Shown: positions 1-8,450, counted from the first letter of the stretch. The stretch is DNA of 64,000 bases from Eubacteriaceae bacterium UBA6119 (GCA_002423395.1 DIVZ01000005.1:310001-374000), one strand, 5' to 3'. The notes: a model not told the origin generated them from the letters alone. A program made the numbers and translations.

Positions 1-181
1 ACTTATGAATTGTTAATAACTTGTTGAAAAAATCTGATAACATATAGGTATTTCCCGCATATTATATAAAAATTTATGTATATTGTTTTAATTTTTTAAA
101 ACTGTGCCGCAATAAAGAATATATGTGCATAAGTGGATAACTTTGTGGATAACATGTTGAATTTTGATAAAAGTAACCGTT
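1..181 (-). other. Candidate DnaA-box cluster in AT-rich intergenic DNA
   Basis: Non-coding, very AT-rich stretch at the window edge. Read on the minus strand it carries a perfect DnaA box TTATCCACA (144-152), one-mismatch relatives TTATCCACT (132-140) and TTATGCACA (124-132), and a weaker TTATTAACA (11-19), all in the same orientation and three of them at 8-12 bp spacing. Clustered boxes beside AT-rich DNA are typical of the region upstream of dnaA (oriC). The neighbour that would decide this lies outside the window, so this is a suggestion only. Confidence 0.4.
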
Positions 182-958
182 TTACTTGATTTTTTCGGCC
201 TGCATGAACAAAAATCGGCTGTTAACATCTTTAAAAATATTGACGTTTATGTCGTATAAATCAGCTAAAATTTTCTCGCTGAACACGCTTTCTATATTTC
301 CCGAATTGATAATTTTACCTTGTTTTATAATGATAAAATTGTTAATAAATCTTACCGCAAGATTTATGTCGTGCATTACTGCAATAACGCTTTTTCCATC
401 ATCATTTAGTGTTTTTAGCATGTGCATAATCTCCATTTGATTCTTGATATCAAGGTTGCTTGTAGGCTCATCAAGCAAAATCACGTCGCTGTCCTGCGCT
501 ATCGCGCGGGCAAGCAAAACAGTCTGCTTCTCGCCGCTGCTGAGCGTTTTATACAGGTTATTTTTAAGGTGAGATATTTTAGCTTTGTCCAAGGCTTCCA
601 GCGCCGCGGTCTTGTCTGCGTTTGTTATATAGCTTTTGCTGTTATGAGAATAGCGGGACATTAATACTATATCAAAAACAGTGAAATCAAAATTAGTGTT
701 AAAATTATCAGGCACCACCGCGATGTTTCTTGCTATTTCAAGTCTGCTTAAATTATTAATATTACTATCGTTTATTCTCACTTCGCCGCTTGTCGGTTTA
801 AGTACGGATGTAAGTATTTTAATAAGCGTGCTTTTTCCCGCGCCGTTAGGGCCAATAATCGCCCACATGCTTCCTTGCGGTATCGCAAAAGAAATATCAT
901 TCAAAATATCTTTGTTATCAACACGGCAGCATACATTTTTAAGTTCGACGCAGTTCAT
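182..958 (-). CDS. btuD: ABC transporter ATP-binding protein, corrinoid/iron-siderophore type (BtuD/FecE-like)
   Basis: Cytoplasmic ATPase of an importer, 258 aa, normal for the FecE/BtuD family. Walker A GPNGAGKS lies at residues 36-43, the signature LSSGEKQ near residue 140, and Walker B VILLDEPT about 20 residues later, followed by the H-loop histidine in AVMHDINLA. It is the last gene of a three-gene operon. Its ATG directly follows the stop of the permease gene, so translation is probably coupled. Substrate specificity cannot be read from the ATPase itself; the cobalamin riboswitch upstream of the operon points to vitamin B12 or another corrinoid. Confidence 0.9.
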   Translation of the reverse strand: MNCVELKNVCCRVDNKDILNDISFAIPQGSMWAIIGPNGAGKSTLIKILTSVLKPTSGEVRINDSNINNLSRLEIARNIAVVPDNFNTNFDFTVFDIVLMSRYSHNSKSYITNADKTAALEALDKAKISHLKNNLYKTLSSGEKQTVLLARAIAQDSDVILLDEPTSNLDIKNQMEIMHMLKTLNDDGKSVIAVMHDINLAVRFINNFIIIKQGKIINSGNIESVFSEKILADLYDINVNIFKDVNSRFLFMQAEKIK

Positions 959-1969
959 CTACAGCACCTCCCGCTTAGACGAATATATGAGGTAGATAAA
1001 AAACGGCGCGCCGAAAATAGCGGTGATGATACCTACTGGAAGTTCAAACTTAAGCGCGCTGCGTGCTATGGTGTCTGCCGTCATTAGGAATATCCCGCCT
1101 GTAAAAACGCTGCAGACCATTAGCTTTTTATGCATCGGTCCTGTGAATATTCTCACTACATGGGGCGTAACAAGCCCTATGAAACCTATTATCCCGGTAA
1201 CGGAAACAACGCCTGCGGCAAGCAGGGAAGTGATTACTAAAATATGCCTTCGTACCTTATATATGTCCTGACCGAGATACTGCGCTTCTTGGCTTCCCAG
1301 CAGCATAATGTCTAAATTTTTGCTGTTATGCATCATAAAACAAAAACCTATTACAAAATACACAGATACTACTGCGAGATGAGGCCAGCTTTTAGCTGCG
1401 AAGCTTCCGAGCGTCCAGAAATAAATGTCTTTTATATTATCCTGATTTAACAGCATTAATACGGAAATGACTGCTGTTATAAACTGTCCTATGGCAATGC
1501 CTATTAATAAAAGCGAAGAAGTTGAATTTCTTTGTGAATTTTCATATATGGCAAAAACAATAAATACAGTTATCACCGCGCCGAAAAACGCCATTAAGGC
1601 CGTGATGTTAAGCCCTAATAACGTATTTGGCATATTAAGCACAATGCTAAGCGTCGCGCCTAAAGCCGCGCCTGATGATACTCCTAAAATAAACGGATCG
1701 CTTAACGGATTTTTAAAAACGCTTTGGTAGCCGCATCCGCATAAAGCCAGACATGCGCCGCTGATGTACGATAACAGCACTCTGGGCAGGCGTATGTTGA
1801 GTATAATAATTTCTTTCGAAGTTGAAAAGCCTGAAAATGAGGAATTGAATTTGCTTGCTAATATTTTAAAAGTATCAAAAAAGGCTATATCCGCAGTCCC
1901 CGCTGCGGTATATAGCAATATTAAAAATATACTTATTGAACTGAATATGAAAATATGTATTTTCTTCAA
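959..1969 (-). CDS. btuC: FecCD-family permease, probable corrinoid importer (BtuC-like)
   Basis: Integral membrane subunit of 336 aa, with many hydrophobic segments and the family hallmarks LPRVLLSYISGACLALCG near the N terminus and GIIGFIGLVTPHVVR in the C-terminal half (the loop contacting the ATPase). The start is a TTG codon with AAAGGAAC just upstream; no better ATG exists before the first membrane helix. It sits between the binding protein and the ATPase. Iron-siderophore transport would be the alternative, but the upstream riboswitch favours corrinoids. Confidence 0.9.
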   Translation of the reverse strand: MKKIHIFIFSSISIFLILLYTAAGTADIAFFDTFKILASKFNSSFSGFSTSKEIIILNIRLPRVLLSYISGACLALCGCGYQSVFKNPLSDPFILGVSSGAALGATLSIVLNMPNTLLGLNITALMAFFGAVITVFIVFAIYENSQRNSTSSLLLIGIAIGQFITAVISVLMLLNQDNIKDIYFWTLGSFAAKSWPHLAVVSVYFVIGFCFMMHNSKNLDIMLLGSQEAQYLGQDIYKVRRHILVITSLLAAGVVSVTGIIGFIGLVTPHVVRIFTGPMHKKLMVCSVFTGGIFLMTADTIARSALKFELPVGIITAIFGAPFFIYLIYSSKREVL

Positions 1970-1986
1970 TTTTGTTCCTTTAAATA

Positions 1987-2913
1987 TTATTTTCCGTATA
2001 TATCATCATATAAAAGCTGCAGAGCCTGCGACATGCGCGGTCCGGGACGTGAAAGTACGGACGTTTCATTGCTTGAATATGAGTAACTGTAGTATTTATT
2101 CTTCTTTAAAGCGGATAAATTTAAAATAATCGAATCAGTGGGTAAATCGCCTGAATTTACAACCGACAGATCGATATATACATTGGGGTCGGCTTCTATC
2201 AGTTTTTCTGTCGATATCATAATCCAGCCGGAACCCAAACTTTCCGCTATATTATTCGCGCCGAGCGTTGTTATAAGATCATTTATAAATGTATCCGCTC
2301 CGGGCGTATAATAACCTCCGATATTTATAAATACGCTTTTAGGTTCTTGTTTTTTGGCTTTCGCGGCAACATTTTCGATATCTTTGCTTATCTGGCTGAC
2401 CAGTATACCCGCTTCTTTGTTTTTATCGGTTATTTTTCCTATTAATGTAATGTTGTCAAGAACATCGTCAACTGACGTGTACGTCATTAAAACGATTTTG
2501 ATGCCCGAATTTTCAAGCAGTAACTTAGTATCTTGGGGTATTCCATATGCAACGTCCGATAAAATTATATCGGGATCGGCTTGTATAATGCTTTCAATAT
2601 TAGGACCCGAAAAATCAAACAGATGCGGTTTAGACTTTGCGGCCTGCGGATAGTCGCAGGAACTGCTGACGCCGACTATTTCATCGTCAAGCCCCAAAGC
2701 GAATAATATTTCCGTAACGGCAGGTGATGTGCTTATAATTTTCAACGGTTTTGCATCAATAGTTACATTGTTCCCTAAATCATCCGTAATTGATAACGGG
2801 TATGCCGTATTGGCGGCCCCTGAGGATGATGTAGTGTTGGAACAGGATGCAAAAGAAATTAAGATAAGTAAAGTAAACAGAATACAGAGAAGCTTTTTTG
2901 TTTTTTTGTACAT
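1987..2913 (-). CDS. btuF: ABC transporter substrate-binding lipoprotein, corrinoid type (BtuF-like)
   Basis: Periplasmic-binding-protein fold of class III (TroA/BtuF). The chosen ATG has AGAAAGGAG upstream and starts MYKKTKKLL, giving a lipoprotein signal peptide that ends FASC, so the mature protein is probably lipid-anchored outside the membrane. Family motifs include PLKIISTSPAVTEILFALG, DEIVGVSSSCDYP and SIIQADPDIIL. A longer frame runs 28 codons upstream, into the riboswitch terminator, and was not used. It is the first gene of the operon. Confidence 0.9.
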   Translation of the reverse strand: MYKKTKKLLCILFTLLILISFASCSNTTSSSGAANTAYPLSITDDLGNNVTIDAKPLKIISTSPAVTEILFALGLDDEIVGVSSSCDYPQAAKSKPHLFDFSGPNIESIIQADPDIILSDVAYGIPQDTKLLLENSGIKIVLMTYTSVDDVLDNITLIGKITDKNKEAGILVSQISKDIENVAAKAKKQEPKSVFINIGGYYTPGADTFINDLITTLGANNIAESLGSGWIMISTEKLIEADPNVYIDLSVVNSGDLPTDSIILNLSALKKNKYYSYSYSSNETSVLSRPGPRMSQALQLLYDDIYGK

Positions 2914-2935
2914 TTTCTTTCTCCTTATAATAAAA

Positions 2936-2968
2936 AATTTCTCTACACCCCGTAAGGCAAGAGAAATT
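2936..2968 (-). terminator. Riboswitch-linked intrinsic terminator
   Basis: Hairpin with arms AATTTCTCT / AGAGAAATT followed on the minus strand by a run of Ts, about 25 bp before the binding-protein start codon. It lies downstream of the cobalamin aptamer, which fits transcriptional attenuation of the transporter when corrinoid is plentiful. Confidence 0.75.
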
Positions 2969-3019
2969 ATCCATATTATAAAAGATAATAACTTCAAACT
3001 CCGCCCTCCGAGAGTTTTT

Positions 3020-3162
3020 GTTTATATTATGCATTCAGATATCCTGGCTTGCGCTTCATCCTCGTCTCTGCCTTCCCATTTATAACAGTGGCGTAATAGA
3101 GACTCGTCATCGCTTACAGTAGCGGGGGCTGCAACGGATTTTCACCGTTTTCCCTTATTGCA
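3020..3162 (-). promoter_or_regulatory. Cobalamin (adenosylcobalamin) riboswitch
   Basis: On the minus strand the leader holds the conserved elements in order: GGGAAAACGGTGAAAATCC, then CAGCCCCCGCTACTGTAA, then GCCACTG, and the B12 box AAGCCAGGATATCTG (about 3034-3050). These are the hallmarks of the cobalamin aptamer. It is followed by a terminator and the BtuFCD-like operon, so it should switch the operon off when corrinoid binds. Exact ends are approximate. Confidence 0.92.
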
Positions 3163-3214
3163 CAATTTAATTTATTTTATAGTAGCAAATGATTTTAAAT
3201 ATTGCAATAGTATT

Positions 3215-3526
3215 TTATTTGAATTTTACGGCTGTTCCGTATGCAAGCACTTCAGCTGCGCCCTGCATAACGGTGCTGGACGAATAACGGATGCATATTA
3301 CGGCATCGGCTCCTTTCGCCTCCGCTTCTTTAACCATTCTTTGCGTCGCAATGCTTCTTGATTCGTTTATCATTTCACTGTAAGCTTCCAATTCGCCGCC
3401 CACAATGCTTTTAAACGCGCTTCCTATGTCTTTTCCTATATGCTTGGACTGAATCATTGCTCCTTTTACCAACCCTAAAACTTCAAATTCTTTTCCGGGG
3501 ATGTAATCAATATTTACTAATATCAT
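3215..3526 (-). CDS. YbjQ/UPF0145 family protein
   Basis: 103-aa soluble protein of the YbjQ (UPF0145) family, whose members form small ring-like oligomers; no firm function is known. The family pattern is visible: YIPGKEFEVLGLVKG at the start, SRSIATQRMVKEAEAKGADAVICIRYSS in the middle and EVLAYGTAVK at the end. Its start codon lies 20 bp inside the upstream small membrane-protein gene. It is paralogous to the protein at 3800-4117, so this is a local duplication. Confidence 0.85.
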   Translation of the reverse strand: MILVNIDYIPGKEFEVLGLVKGAMIQSKHIGKDIGSAFKSIVGGELEAYSEMINESRSIATQRMVKEAEAKGADAVICIRYSSSTVMQGAAEVLAYGTAVKFK

Positions 3527-3749
3527 CTTCTTTTCCCTCCTTAATTTCTTTTACTCTTAAAATATAAACATATATTAGCATTCCTATTGCTCCCAGCGGG
3601 ATTATCGCCGATAAAATACATAGAGCAACAGAAATGTTGTAGTAGATGTAAGTAAATAAATTATTTATTGCCATAAAAATTAAAAATATAATGCACACAA
3701 GCATCGCAATGGTTGGCGCTATTAATTTTTTCTTATGTTCTTTTTTCAT
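3507..3749 (-). CDS. Small two-helix membrane protein of unknown function
   Basis: 80 aa with a basic N terminus (MKKEHKKK), two hydrophobic segments (about residues 10-28 and 38-64) and a charged, Lys/Glu/Asp-rich tail. No family recognised. It overlaps the downstream YbjQ gene by 20 bp and follows another YbjQ gene, so it is probably co-transcribed with them and may anchor that complex to the membrane (inference). Confidence 0.65.
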   Translation of the reverse strand: MKKEHKKKLIAPTIAMLVCIIFLIFMAINNLFTYIYYNISVALCILSAIIPLGAIGMLIYVYILRVKEIKEGKEDDISKY

Positions 3750-3799
3750 ATATTTACCTCTTTTTATTATAATATATATGAATTAGTAATATTTATTTA

Positions 3800-4117
3800 T
3801 TATTTATATTTTACTGCGGTTCCGTACACAAGCAATTCAACCGATCTTAAAAATTCGACTGAAAGAACAGAAGTTGTATATTTTACACTAACGATAGCGT
3901 CTGCGCCGAGCAGCTGCGCTTTTTCTTCCATCATTTTTGTAATAACGTCTCTTGACTGGTCGATTACTTCGCCGAAATTCATTTCACTTGCGCCGAATAT
4001 GCTGTCAAACGCATTCTTAGCGTCTTTTTTAGCGTCGGTTTGCACAACAGAACTTTTTACTATTCCTATTGCCTCTATTTCTTTTCCGGGCACGTAATCA
4101 GTGCTTAATATTAACAT
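3800..4117 (-). CDS. YbjQ/UPF0145 family protein (second copy)
   Basis: 105 aa, with the same layout as the copy at 3215-3526: DYVPGKEIEAIGIVKSSVV, SRDVITKMMEEKAQLLGADAIVSVKY and VELLVYGTAVK. Its start lies 20 bp inside the end of the endonuclease III gene, so it is translationally coupled to it. Function unknown; the conserved family core suggests a metal- or ligand-binding oligomer. Confidence 0.85.
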   Translation of the reverse strand: MLILSTDYVPGKEIEAIGIVKSSVVQTDAKKDAKNAFDSIFGASEMNFGEVIDQSRDVITKMMEEKAQLLGADAIVSVKYTTSVLSVEFLRSVELLVYGTAVKYK

Positions 4118-4757
4118 TTTTAATCTCCTTTTGGTTTTTATAATATAAGCAGTAATTATTTACTGCGCATTTGTCGCATTTAGGGCTTCTTGCAGTGCAG
4201 ATATTCCTGCCGTGAAGTATAAGCTTATAATGCATTCTGCTCCACATTGACCTATCTATCGCCCTCATAAGCGCCTCTTCCGTCGCATACGGGGTTTTTT
4301 CATTTGCAAGCCCTATTCTGTTTGACACTCTGAATACATGGGTATCAACCGCAATAGCGTCTTTATTGTATATGTGCGATAGTATTACGTTCGCTGTTTT
4401 TCTCCCTACGCCGGGCAGCGTGAGAAGGTCTTCCATATTGTCGGGGACATTGCCTCCAAATTTATCAATTATTATTCTACTCGCGTCAATTATGTTTTTA
4501 GACTTCACTTCCCAAAGTCCTCCGCTTTTAATAATCTGCTGCAATTTTTCTCTGCCCAAATCCAGTATTTCTTGCGGCGTGTTTGCGATTTTGAATAAAT
4601 TAAACGTAATTTCATTTACCCGCTTATCCGTACATTGAGCCGACAGTATAACTGCAACAAACAGCTCATAGCCGGATGAATAATTTAAAAAAGTTTTAAC
4701 GTCTTCATACGCGTTATCAAGCAAATCAATTATTTTATTGATGCATTCTTTATCCAT
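4098..4757 (-). CDS. nth: Endonuclease III (DNA glycosylase/AP lyase)
   Basis: Base-excision-repair enzyme that removes oxidised pyrimidines and nicks at AP sites. 219 aa, the usual length. Visible features: the helix-hairpin-helix LPGVGRKTANVIL with the catalytic lysine, the VDTHVFRVSNRIGL segment with the catalytic aspartate, and the C-terminal [4Fe-4S] loop with spacing C-x6-C-x2-C-x5-C. First gene of a short minus-strand operon with the YbjQ proteins. Confidence 0.95.
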   Translation of the reverse strand: MDKECINKIIDLLDNAYEDVKTFLNYSSGYELFVAVILSAQCTDKRVNEITFNLFKIANTPQEILDLGREKLQQIIKSGGLWEVKSKNIIDASRIIIDKFGGNVPDNMEDLLTLPGVGRKTANVILSHIYNKDAIAVDTHVFRVSNRIGLANEKTPYATEEALMRAIDRSMWSRMHYKLILHGRNICTARSPKCDKCAVNNYCLYYKNQKEIKNVNIKH

Positions 4758-4852
4758 TATTAAATTATAAATAAAAATTTATTTTTTTTCAATTTTTTGT
4801 TATAAGAAATTAAATTTTGTTAAAAATAGACAAAAAGGAGTGATGTTAAAAA

Positions 4853-5080
4853 ATGAATAAAACAGCAACTGCAATAATTAGCGCAGTAAGCGCCGCTGCA
4901 ACGGTAATGGTCGCTAAAAGCTTAATGACAAACAAAGGTAAAATTAAAAGAACAGTAAAAAGCGCCGTCGATAAGGGAACTGACTATGTAAGCCAGGCAA
5001 TAGACAAGGGCAGTGATTACATTTCCAACGCAACAAGCAACGCAAGCGATTATCTGAAACAGACTAATGTATTTAAATAA
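4853..5080 (+). CDS. Small alanine/serine-rich amphipathic-repeat protein (YtxH-like)
   Basis: 75 aa with an N-terminal hydrophobic helix (ATAIISAVSAAATVMVAKSL), a short basic linker and three related repeats of about 11 residues (AVDKGTDYVSQ, AIDKGSDYISN, ATSNASDYLKQ). This resembles YtxH-type stress proteins, but the family assignment is only tentative. The start has AAAAAGGAG upstream, and the gene ends just before a strong terminator. It is monocistronic and transcribed against its neighbours. Confidence 0.7.
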   Translation: MNKTATAIISAVSAAATVMVAKSLMTNKGKIKRTVKSAVDKGTDYVSQAIDKGSDYISNATSNASDYLKQTNVFK

Positions 5081-5107
5081 AAATAAAGAGCGAAAAGCTC
5101 TTTATTT
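5081..5107 (+). terminator. Bidirectional intrinsic terminator
   Basis: AAATAAAGAGC-GAAA-GCTCTTTATTT followed by Ts. A-rich DNA on the left side lets it also work on the minus strand for the converging cytidine deaminase gene. Confidence 0.85.
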
Positions 5108-5114
5108 TTTTGTA

Positions 5115-5510
5115 TTATTTTAAACTGAAAGCATGCGGAAGCAAATCTTTAAGTTTGTATATTTTATATTCCTCACTACTTGCGGCTGTAATTATCTCAA
5201 AGTCTTCTTTGCAGAATTCAGCCATTACCTGAAGGCAAACGCCGCACGGGGCGCACAAAGCGAGCTTATCATCATAACCGCACACAAGAGCCATTTTAAC
5301 AAACTCTTTTTCTCCTTCCGATACAGCCTTAAAAAAAGCCGTACGTTCGGCGCAGATTGTCGCGCTGTACGATGAATTTTCTATATTGCAGCCCGTATAT
5401 ACTTTGCCGCCGGCAGTTAAAAGAGCCGCGCCTACTTTGTATTTGGAATATGGCGCGTACGCGTTTTCTCTTGCCTTTATTGCTTTAATAATTAAATCTT
5501 TAATATCCAT
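5115..5510 (-). CDS. cdd: Cytidine deaminase
   Basis: Zinc hydrolase that deaminates cytidine and deoxycytidine in pyrimidine salvage. 131 aa, as for the homotetrameric enzymes. The zinc site is complete: TICAERTAFFKA (Cys-Ala-Glu) and PCGVCLQVMAEF (PC-x2-C). The substrate motif GCNIENSSYS is present. It lies 14 bp downstream of the oxidoreductase gene on the same strand. Confidence 0.95.
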   Translation of the reverse strand: MDIKDLIIKAIKARENAYAPYSKYKVGAALLTAGGKVYTGCNIENSSYSATICAERTAFFKAVSEGEKEFVKMALVCGYDDKLALCAPCGVCLQVMAEFCKEDFEIITAASSEEYKIYKLKDLLPHAFSLK

Positions 5511-5524
5511 GCTTCACCATTAAA

Positions 5525-6244
5525 TTATATTGATTTTATAATACCCAAAGGGTAATTTTTAATAATATTATCTTCAACATATCCTGAAATTTCTACAGCG
5601 TCAATATCTAAATTTACATGACAAGGGCAGATTATTTCTATAAAAGAATATCCGTTGTCGTCAATCTGAGTTATTAGACCTTGTTTTATCGCGGCCTTAG
5701 CTTTTATTATTTCTTTCGGATTGTGTACCGATACTCTTGCCACAAATTGCGATTTTGGCAAAGACGCAATCATTTCGGGCGTTTTTAAATTGCCCGAATT
5801 TATAGGAGGCTGAAAATTCATTGAGTTAAAACTGTATGCGTTTGAAAAAGACATACCGCCGCTGTAATTGTTTTTGCATAAATTGTTTATCGATATAACG
5901 GTTAGGCTGTCGCCTCTGTTTGCGGTGTGTATCGTGTCTGAAATACCCGAAGACGCAGTTGCGCCTTCGCCTTGAAAGATGATTAAAGTTTGTTCGGGAT
6001 TTAATCGTTTAATGCTGGCGCTCATGGCGCTTGATGCAAAAGGCGGAGAAGCAATAGTAAAACACCCCCATCCCTGCGCGTTTTCCGGGCAGGGAACGCC
6101 TAAAGGAAGAATATTAACATCATCAAGTTCCATTTCTTCTATAAGCTCGGCAATGATTCTAATAATTATTCCTATACCGCAGCCGCCGCAAAGGTCGCTT
6201 TCGTCATTTGCCAGCATACCGGGGGTTTTATATATATGTTCCAT
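5525..6244 (-). CDS. 2-oxoacid:ferredoxin oxidoreductase beta (TPP-binding) subunit, orphan
   Basis: 239-aa thiamine-diphosphate-binding subunit of the KorB/IorB type. The N-terminal motif DLCGGCGIGIIIRIIAEL matches the CPGCGHG motif of the family, and the TPP/Mg2+ motif is seen as GEGATASSGISDTIHTANRG with ISINN about 10 residues later (GEG in place of the usual GDG). KorB-like enzymes oxidatively decarboxylate 2-oxoacids with ferredoxin as acceptor. No alpha, gamma or ferredoxin subunit gene lies nearby, so partner and substrate are unknown. Confidence 0.75.
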   Translation of the reverse strand: MEHIYKTPGMLANDESDLCGGCGIGIIIRIIAELIEEMELDDVNILPLGVPCPENAQGWGCFTIASPPFASSAMSASIKRLNPEQTLIIFQGEGATASSGISDTIHTANRGDSLTVISINNLCKNNYSGGMSFSNAYSFNSMNFQPPINSGNLKTPEMIASLPKSQFVARVSVHNPKEIIKAKAAIKQGLITQIDDNGYSFIEIICPCHVNLDIDAVEISGYVEDNIIKNYPLGIIKSI

Positions 6245-6326
6245 TATCTGCTCCTAAAGAATAATTGGGATGATAAAATGATTTTAATAAATAATTGTCT
6301 TGCTGTCAATTTATTGAATTATAAAA

Positions 6327-6350
6327 AAACTGCTGAATATTCAGCAGTTT
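6327..6350 (-). terminator. Intrinsic terminator of the DUF169 gene
   Basis: AAACTGCTGAA / TTCAGCAGTTT hairpin followed on the minus strand by seven Ts, 15 bp after the DUF169 stop codon. Confidence 0.85.
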
Positions 6351-6364
6351 AATCTATTTTTATT

Positions 6365-7153
6365 TTATTCTTCTTCAAGTCCCGCCATTACCTGCAGGAA
6401 TTTATAGCAATCAGGCATTGTCGGAGAGGCTTTTAGGCCTGCTATAGGCCATGGATAACGTCCTATGCCGCTTTTGTGGGTAACCGTTACGCCTTCAATA
6501 ACGTCTGCAAGCTTGCAATAAGGAGCGGAGAAAATAATTTCATCATCCGCAGTCATTGCGAATACCTTTTCGCCCGCGCCGGGTATTGTAATGTTGCATA
6601 CCTGATTTTTATATGTAGAGGCTATTTCGGATATGCACGCCGCTCTGCCGGTAGCTTTTGCGCCTATGTAGCCGCCGTCCACATAGTTTGCTCCTTGAAT
6701 TAAACGCGCAACCTGACCCGGGTTTCCATAAACTAGAACAACATCGGGCTCGAACTCAGCTTTGGACAGTGGAGCAAGTATAATGCGCTCAAACGTGCCT
6801 TCTTCAAGCCTTGTAGCGGCTTCTTCCGTTTTTTTGCCTGCTTCAAGAGTCTTTGCGTAAAGAGGGTATACTATGCCGCCTTCTTTTTGCTTTTCGGTAT
6901 ATGGCATGCAGCCCAGGTATGCAAGAGAAGGGCCGCACGCGTTATCGCCCTTGCCAATGCCTATAGTCCAGCCGTATTTTCTTACCATTGCTATACTCTG
7001 GCACAGCGCTAACGGATGGCCGAAAGTCTGTTTAAGATTACGCGATTTTTGAGGGAATTCCTCGCCTTCTTTAAGTAATTTCACTGCGATTGGGGATGTG
7101 AGGGGTTTAATGTATTCTTTGAGCATCTCGTCAAATTGTTTTAGAAGTTCCAT
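6365..7153 (-). CDS. DUF169 family protein
   Basis: 262 aa. The pattern is typical of DUF169 (COG2043): LTSPIAVKLLKEGEEFP, FGHPLALCQSIAMVRKYGWTI, DNACGPSLAYLG and VQVMAG-like ends. Three cysteines in the first half (ALCQS, NACGPS, LGCMP) could bind a metal or cofactor. These proteins are common in anaerobes and of unknown biochemical function. It has its own terminator and is divergent from the acyl-CoA dehydrogenase operon. Confidence 0.8.
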   Translation of the reverse strand: MELLKQFDEMLKEYIKPLTSPIAVKLLKEGEEFPQKSRNLKQTFGHPLALCQSIAMVRKYGWTIGIGKGDNACGPSLAYLGCMPYTEKQKEGGIVYPLYAKTLEAGKKTEEAATRLEEGTFERIILAPLSKAEFEPDVVLVYGNPGQVARLIQGANYVDGGYIGAKATGRAACISEIASTYKNQVCNITIPGAGEKVFAMTADDEIIFSAPYCKLADVIEGVTVTHKSGIGRYPWPIAGLKASPTMPDCYKFLQVMAGLEEE

Positions 7154-7316
7154 ATTTATCCTCCAAAATTTAAATTATTGTTATCTTTTATTATAAAGTA
7201 TTGAAAACGTTAAAATCAATGTATAATTTGAATATGTTAAAAAAATATTTATCTAAAAATTGTACTCTTAATAGTGTATAATAGCTTTAATATCTTAAAT
7301 AAGGAGGATTTTTTGC

Positions 7317-8450
7317 ATGGCAATGATAATGAATCAAGACCAAAAGGATTTGGTGGCTCTTGCCAAAGAATTTATGGAAAAGGAAGTAAAACCCCATATA
7401 TATGAACTGGATGAAAAAGGAGAGTTTCCTTTAGAGCTTTATAAAAAAGGTTTCCAGCTCGGGTTCCATTGTATGGACATGGAAGAAAAATATGGCGGCG
7501 TCGGACTAGACTACAACACTATTGCTTTCGTGGTAGAAGAGCTGGCAAAAGTGGATGCAGGGTTTGCTATTTCACTTACACTTAATGGGCTTCCGTTTGC
7601 GTGCGTATCTCAATTCGGGACAGAAGAACAAAAAAAATACGTTTCAGAAAAAATTGTGCCCGGAGGTTTTATTACGTTTGCTTTAACTGAAGCTGATGCG
7701 GGATCAAATGCAGGAGCTGTTCGCTGCACATGCACCCGTGACGGTGATGATTACATAATCAACGGACCTAAAACATTTATAACAAACGGAGAATACGGTG
7801 ATATTCATATCGTTTTCGCAACAATTAATCCCGAGGCCGGCGTTAGAGGCATTTGTGCTTTTATTGTCGAAAAAGACAGAAAAGGCATACAAATTGGCAA
7901 AAAAGAAAACAAGATGGGACTCAGACTTTCCAATACATGCGATATGTTCTTTGATAACGTAAGAGTGCCTGCAAGCAATCTGTTAGGAAAAGAAGGCATG
8001 GGATTTAAAATTGCTATGTCGGCGCTTGATATAGGAAGAGTATTTAATGCTGCTATGGCAATAGGCATCGCACAAGGAGCGCTTGACGACTGCATAGAGT
8101 ATTCCAAACAAAGAAAACCGTTTGGCGCACCGATTGCTACGCATCAGGCTGTTCAATTTATGCTTGCTGATATGGCAATACAAATTGAAGCGGCAAGAGC
8201 GCTTACGCATAATACGGCTTATCTGGCTCAGGCAGGTGAAAAATATACAAAAGAAGCTGCAATATCAAAAACATTTGCTTCCGATATGGCAATGCATGTA
8301 ACAACTGATGCTGTGCAGGTTTTCGGCGGATACGGATATAGCAAAGAATATCCGGTTGAAAAGAGAATGAGAGACGCTAAAATATTCCAGATTTTTGAAG
8401 GAACCAATCAAATCCAACGTATGATTATTTCGGGCGCATTGCTTAGATAA
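7317..8450 (+). CDS. Acyl-CoA dehydrogenase (short-chain/butyryl type)
   Basis: FAD enzyme oxidising, or in fermentation producing, saturated acyl-CoA thioesters. 377 aa, normal length. Seen: FALTEADAGSNAGAV (flavin and substrate loop), TFITNGEYGDIHIVFA, and the C-terminal VQVFGGYGYSKEYPVEKRMRDAKIFQIFEGTNQIQ with the usual catalytic glutamate in FEGT. The start has AAGGAGG upstream. It is followed by etfB and etfA, the arrangement of butyryl-CoA dehydrogenase/Etf complexes, which in clostridia can bifurcate electrons from NADH to ferredoxin; bifurcation here is inference. Confidence 0.9.
   Translation: MAMIMNQDQKDLVALAKEFMEKEVKPHIYELDEKGEFPLELYKKGFQLGFHCMDMEEKYGGVGLDYNTIAFVVEELAKVDAGFAISLTLNGLPFACVSQFGTEEQKKYVSEKIVPGGFITFALTEADAGSNAGAVRCTCTRDGDDYIINGPKTFITNGEYGDIHIVFATINPEAGVRGICAFIVEKDRKGIQIGKKENKMGLRLSNTCDMFFDNVRVPASNLLGKEGMGFKIAMSALDIGRVFNAAMAIGIAQGALDDCIEYSKQRKPFGAPIATHQAVQFMLADMAIQIEAARALTHNTAYLAQAGEKYTKEAAISKTFASDMAMHVTTDAVQVFGGYGYSKEYPVEKRMRDAKIFQIFEGTNQIQRMIISGALLR

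Noticed and set aside
1764..2129. 121-aa plus-strand open frame
   Set aside because: Antisense to the permease and binding-protein genes; no ribosome-binding site and no domain.
2780..3034. 84-aa minus-strand open frame inside the cobalamin leader
   Set aside because: It lies across the riboswitch and the start of the binding-protein gene; the conserved RNA explains the sequence.
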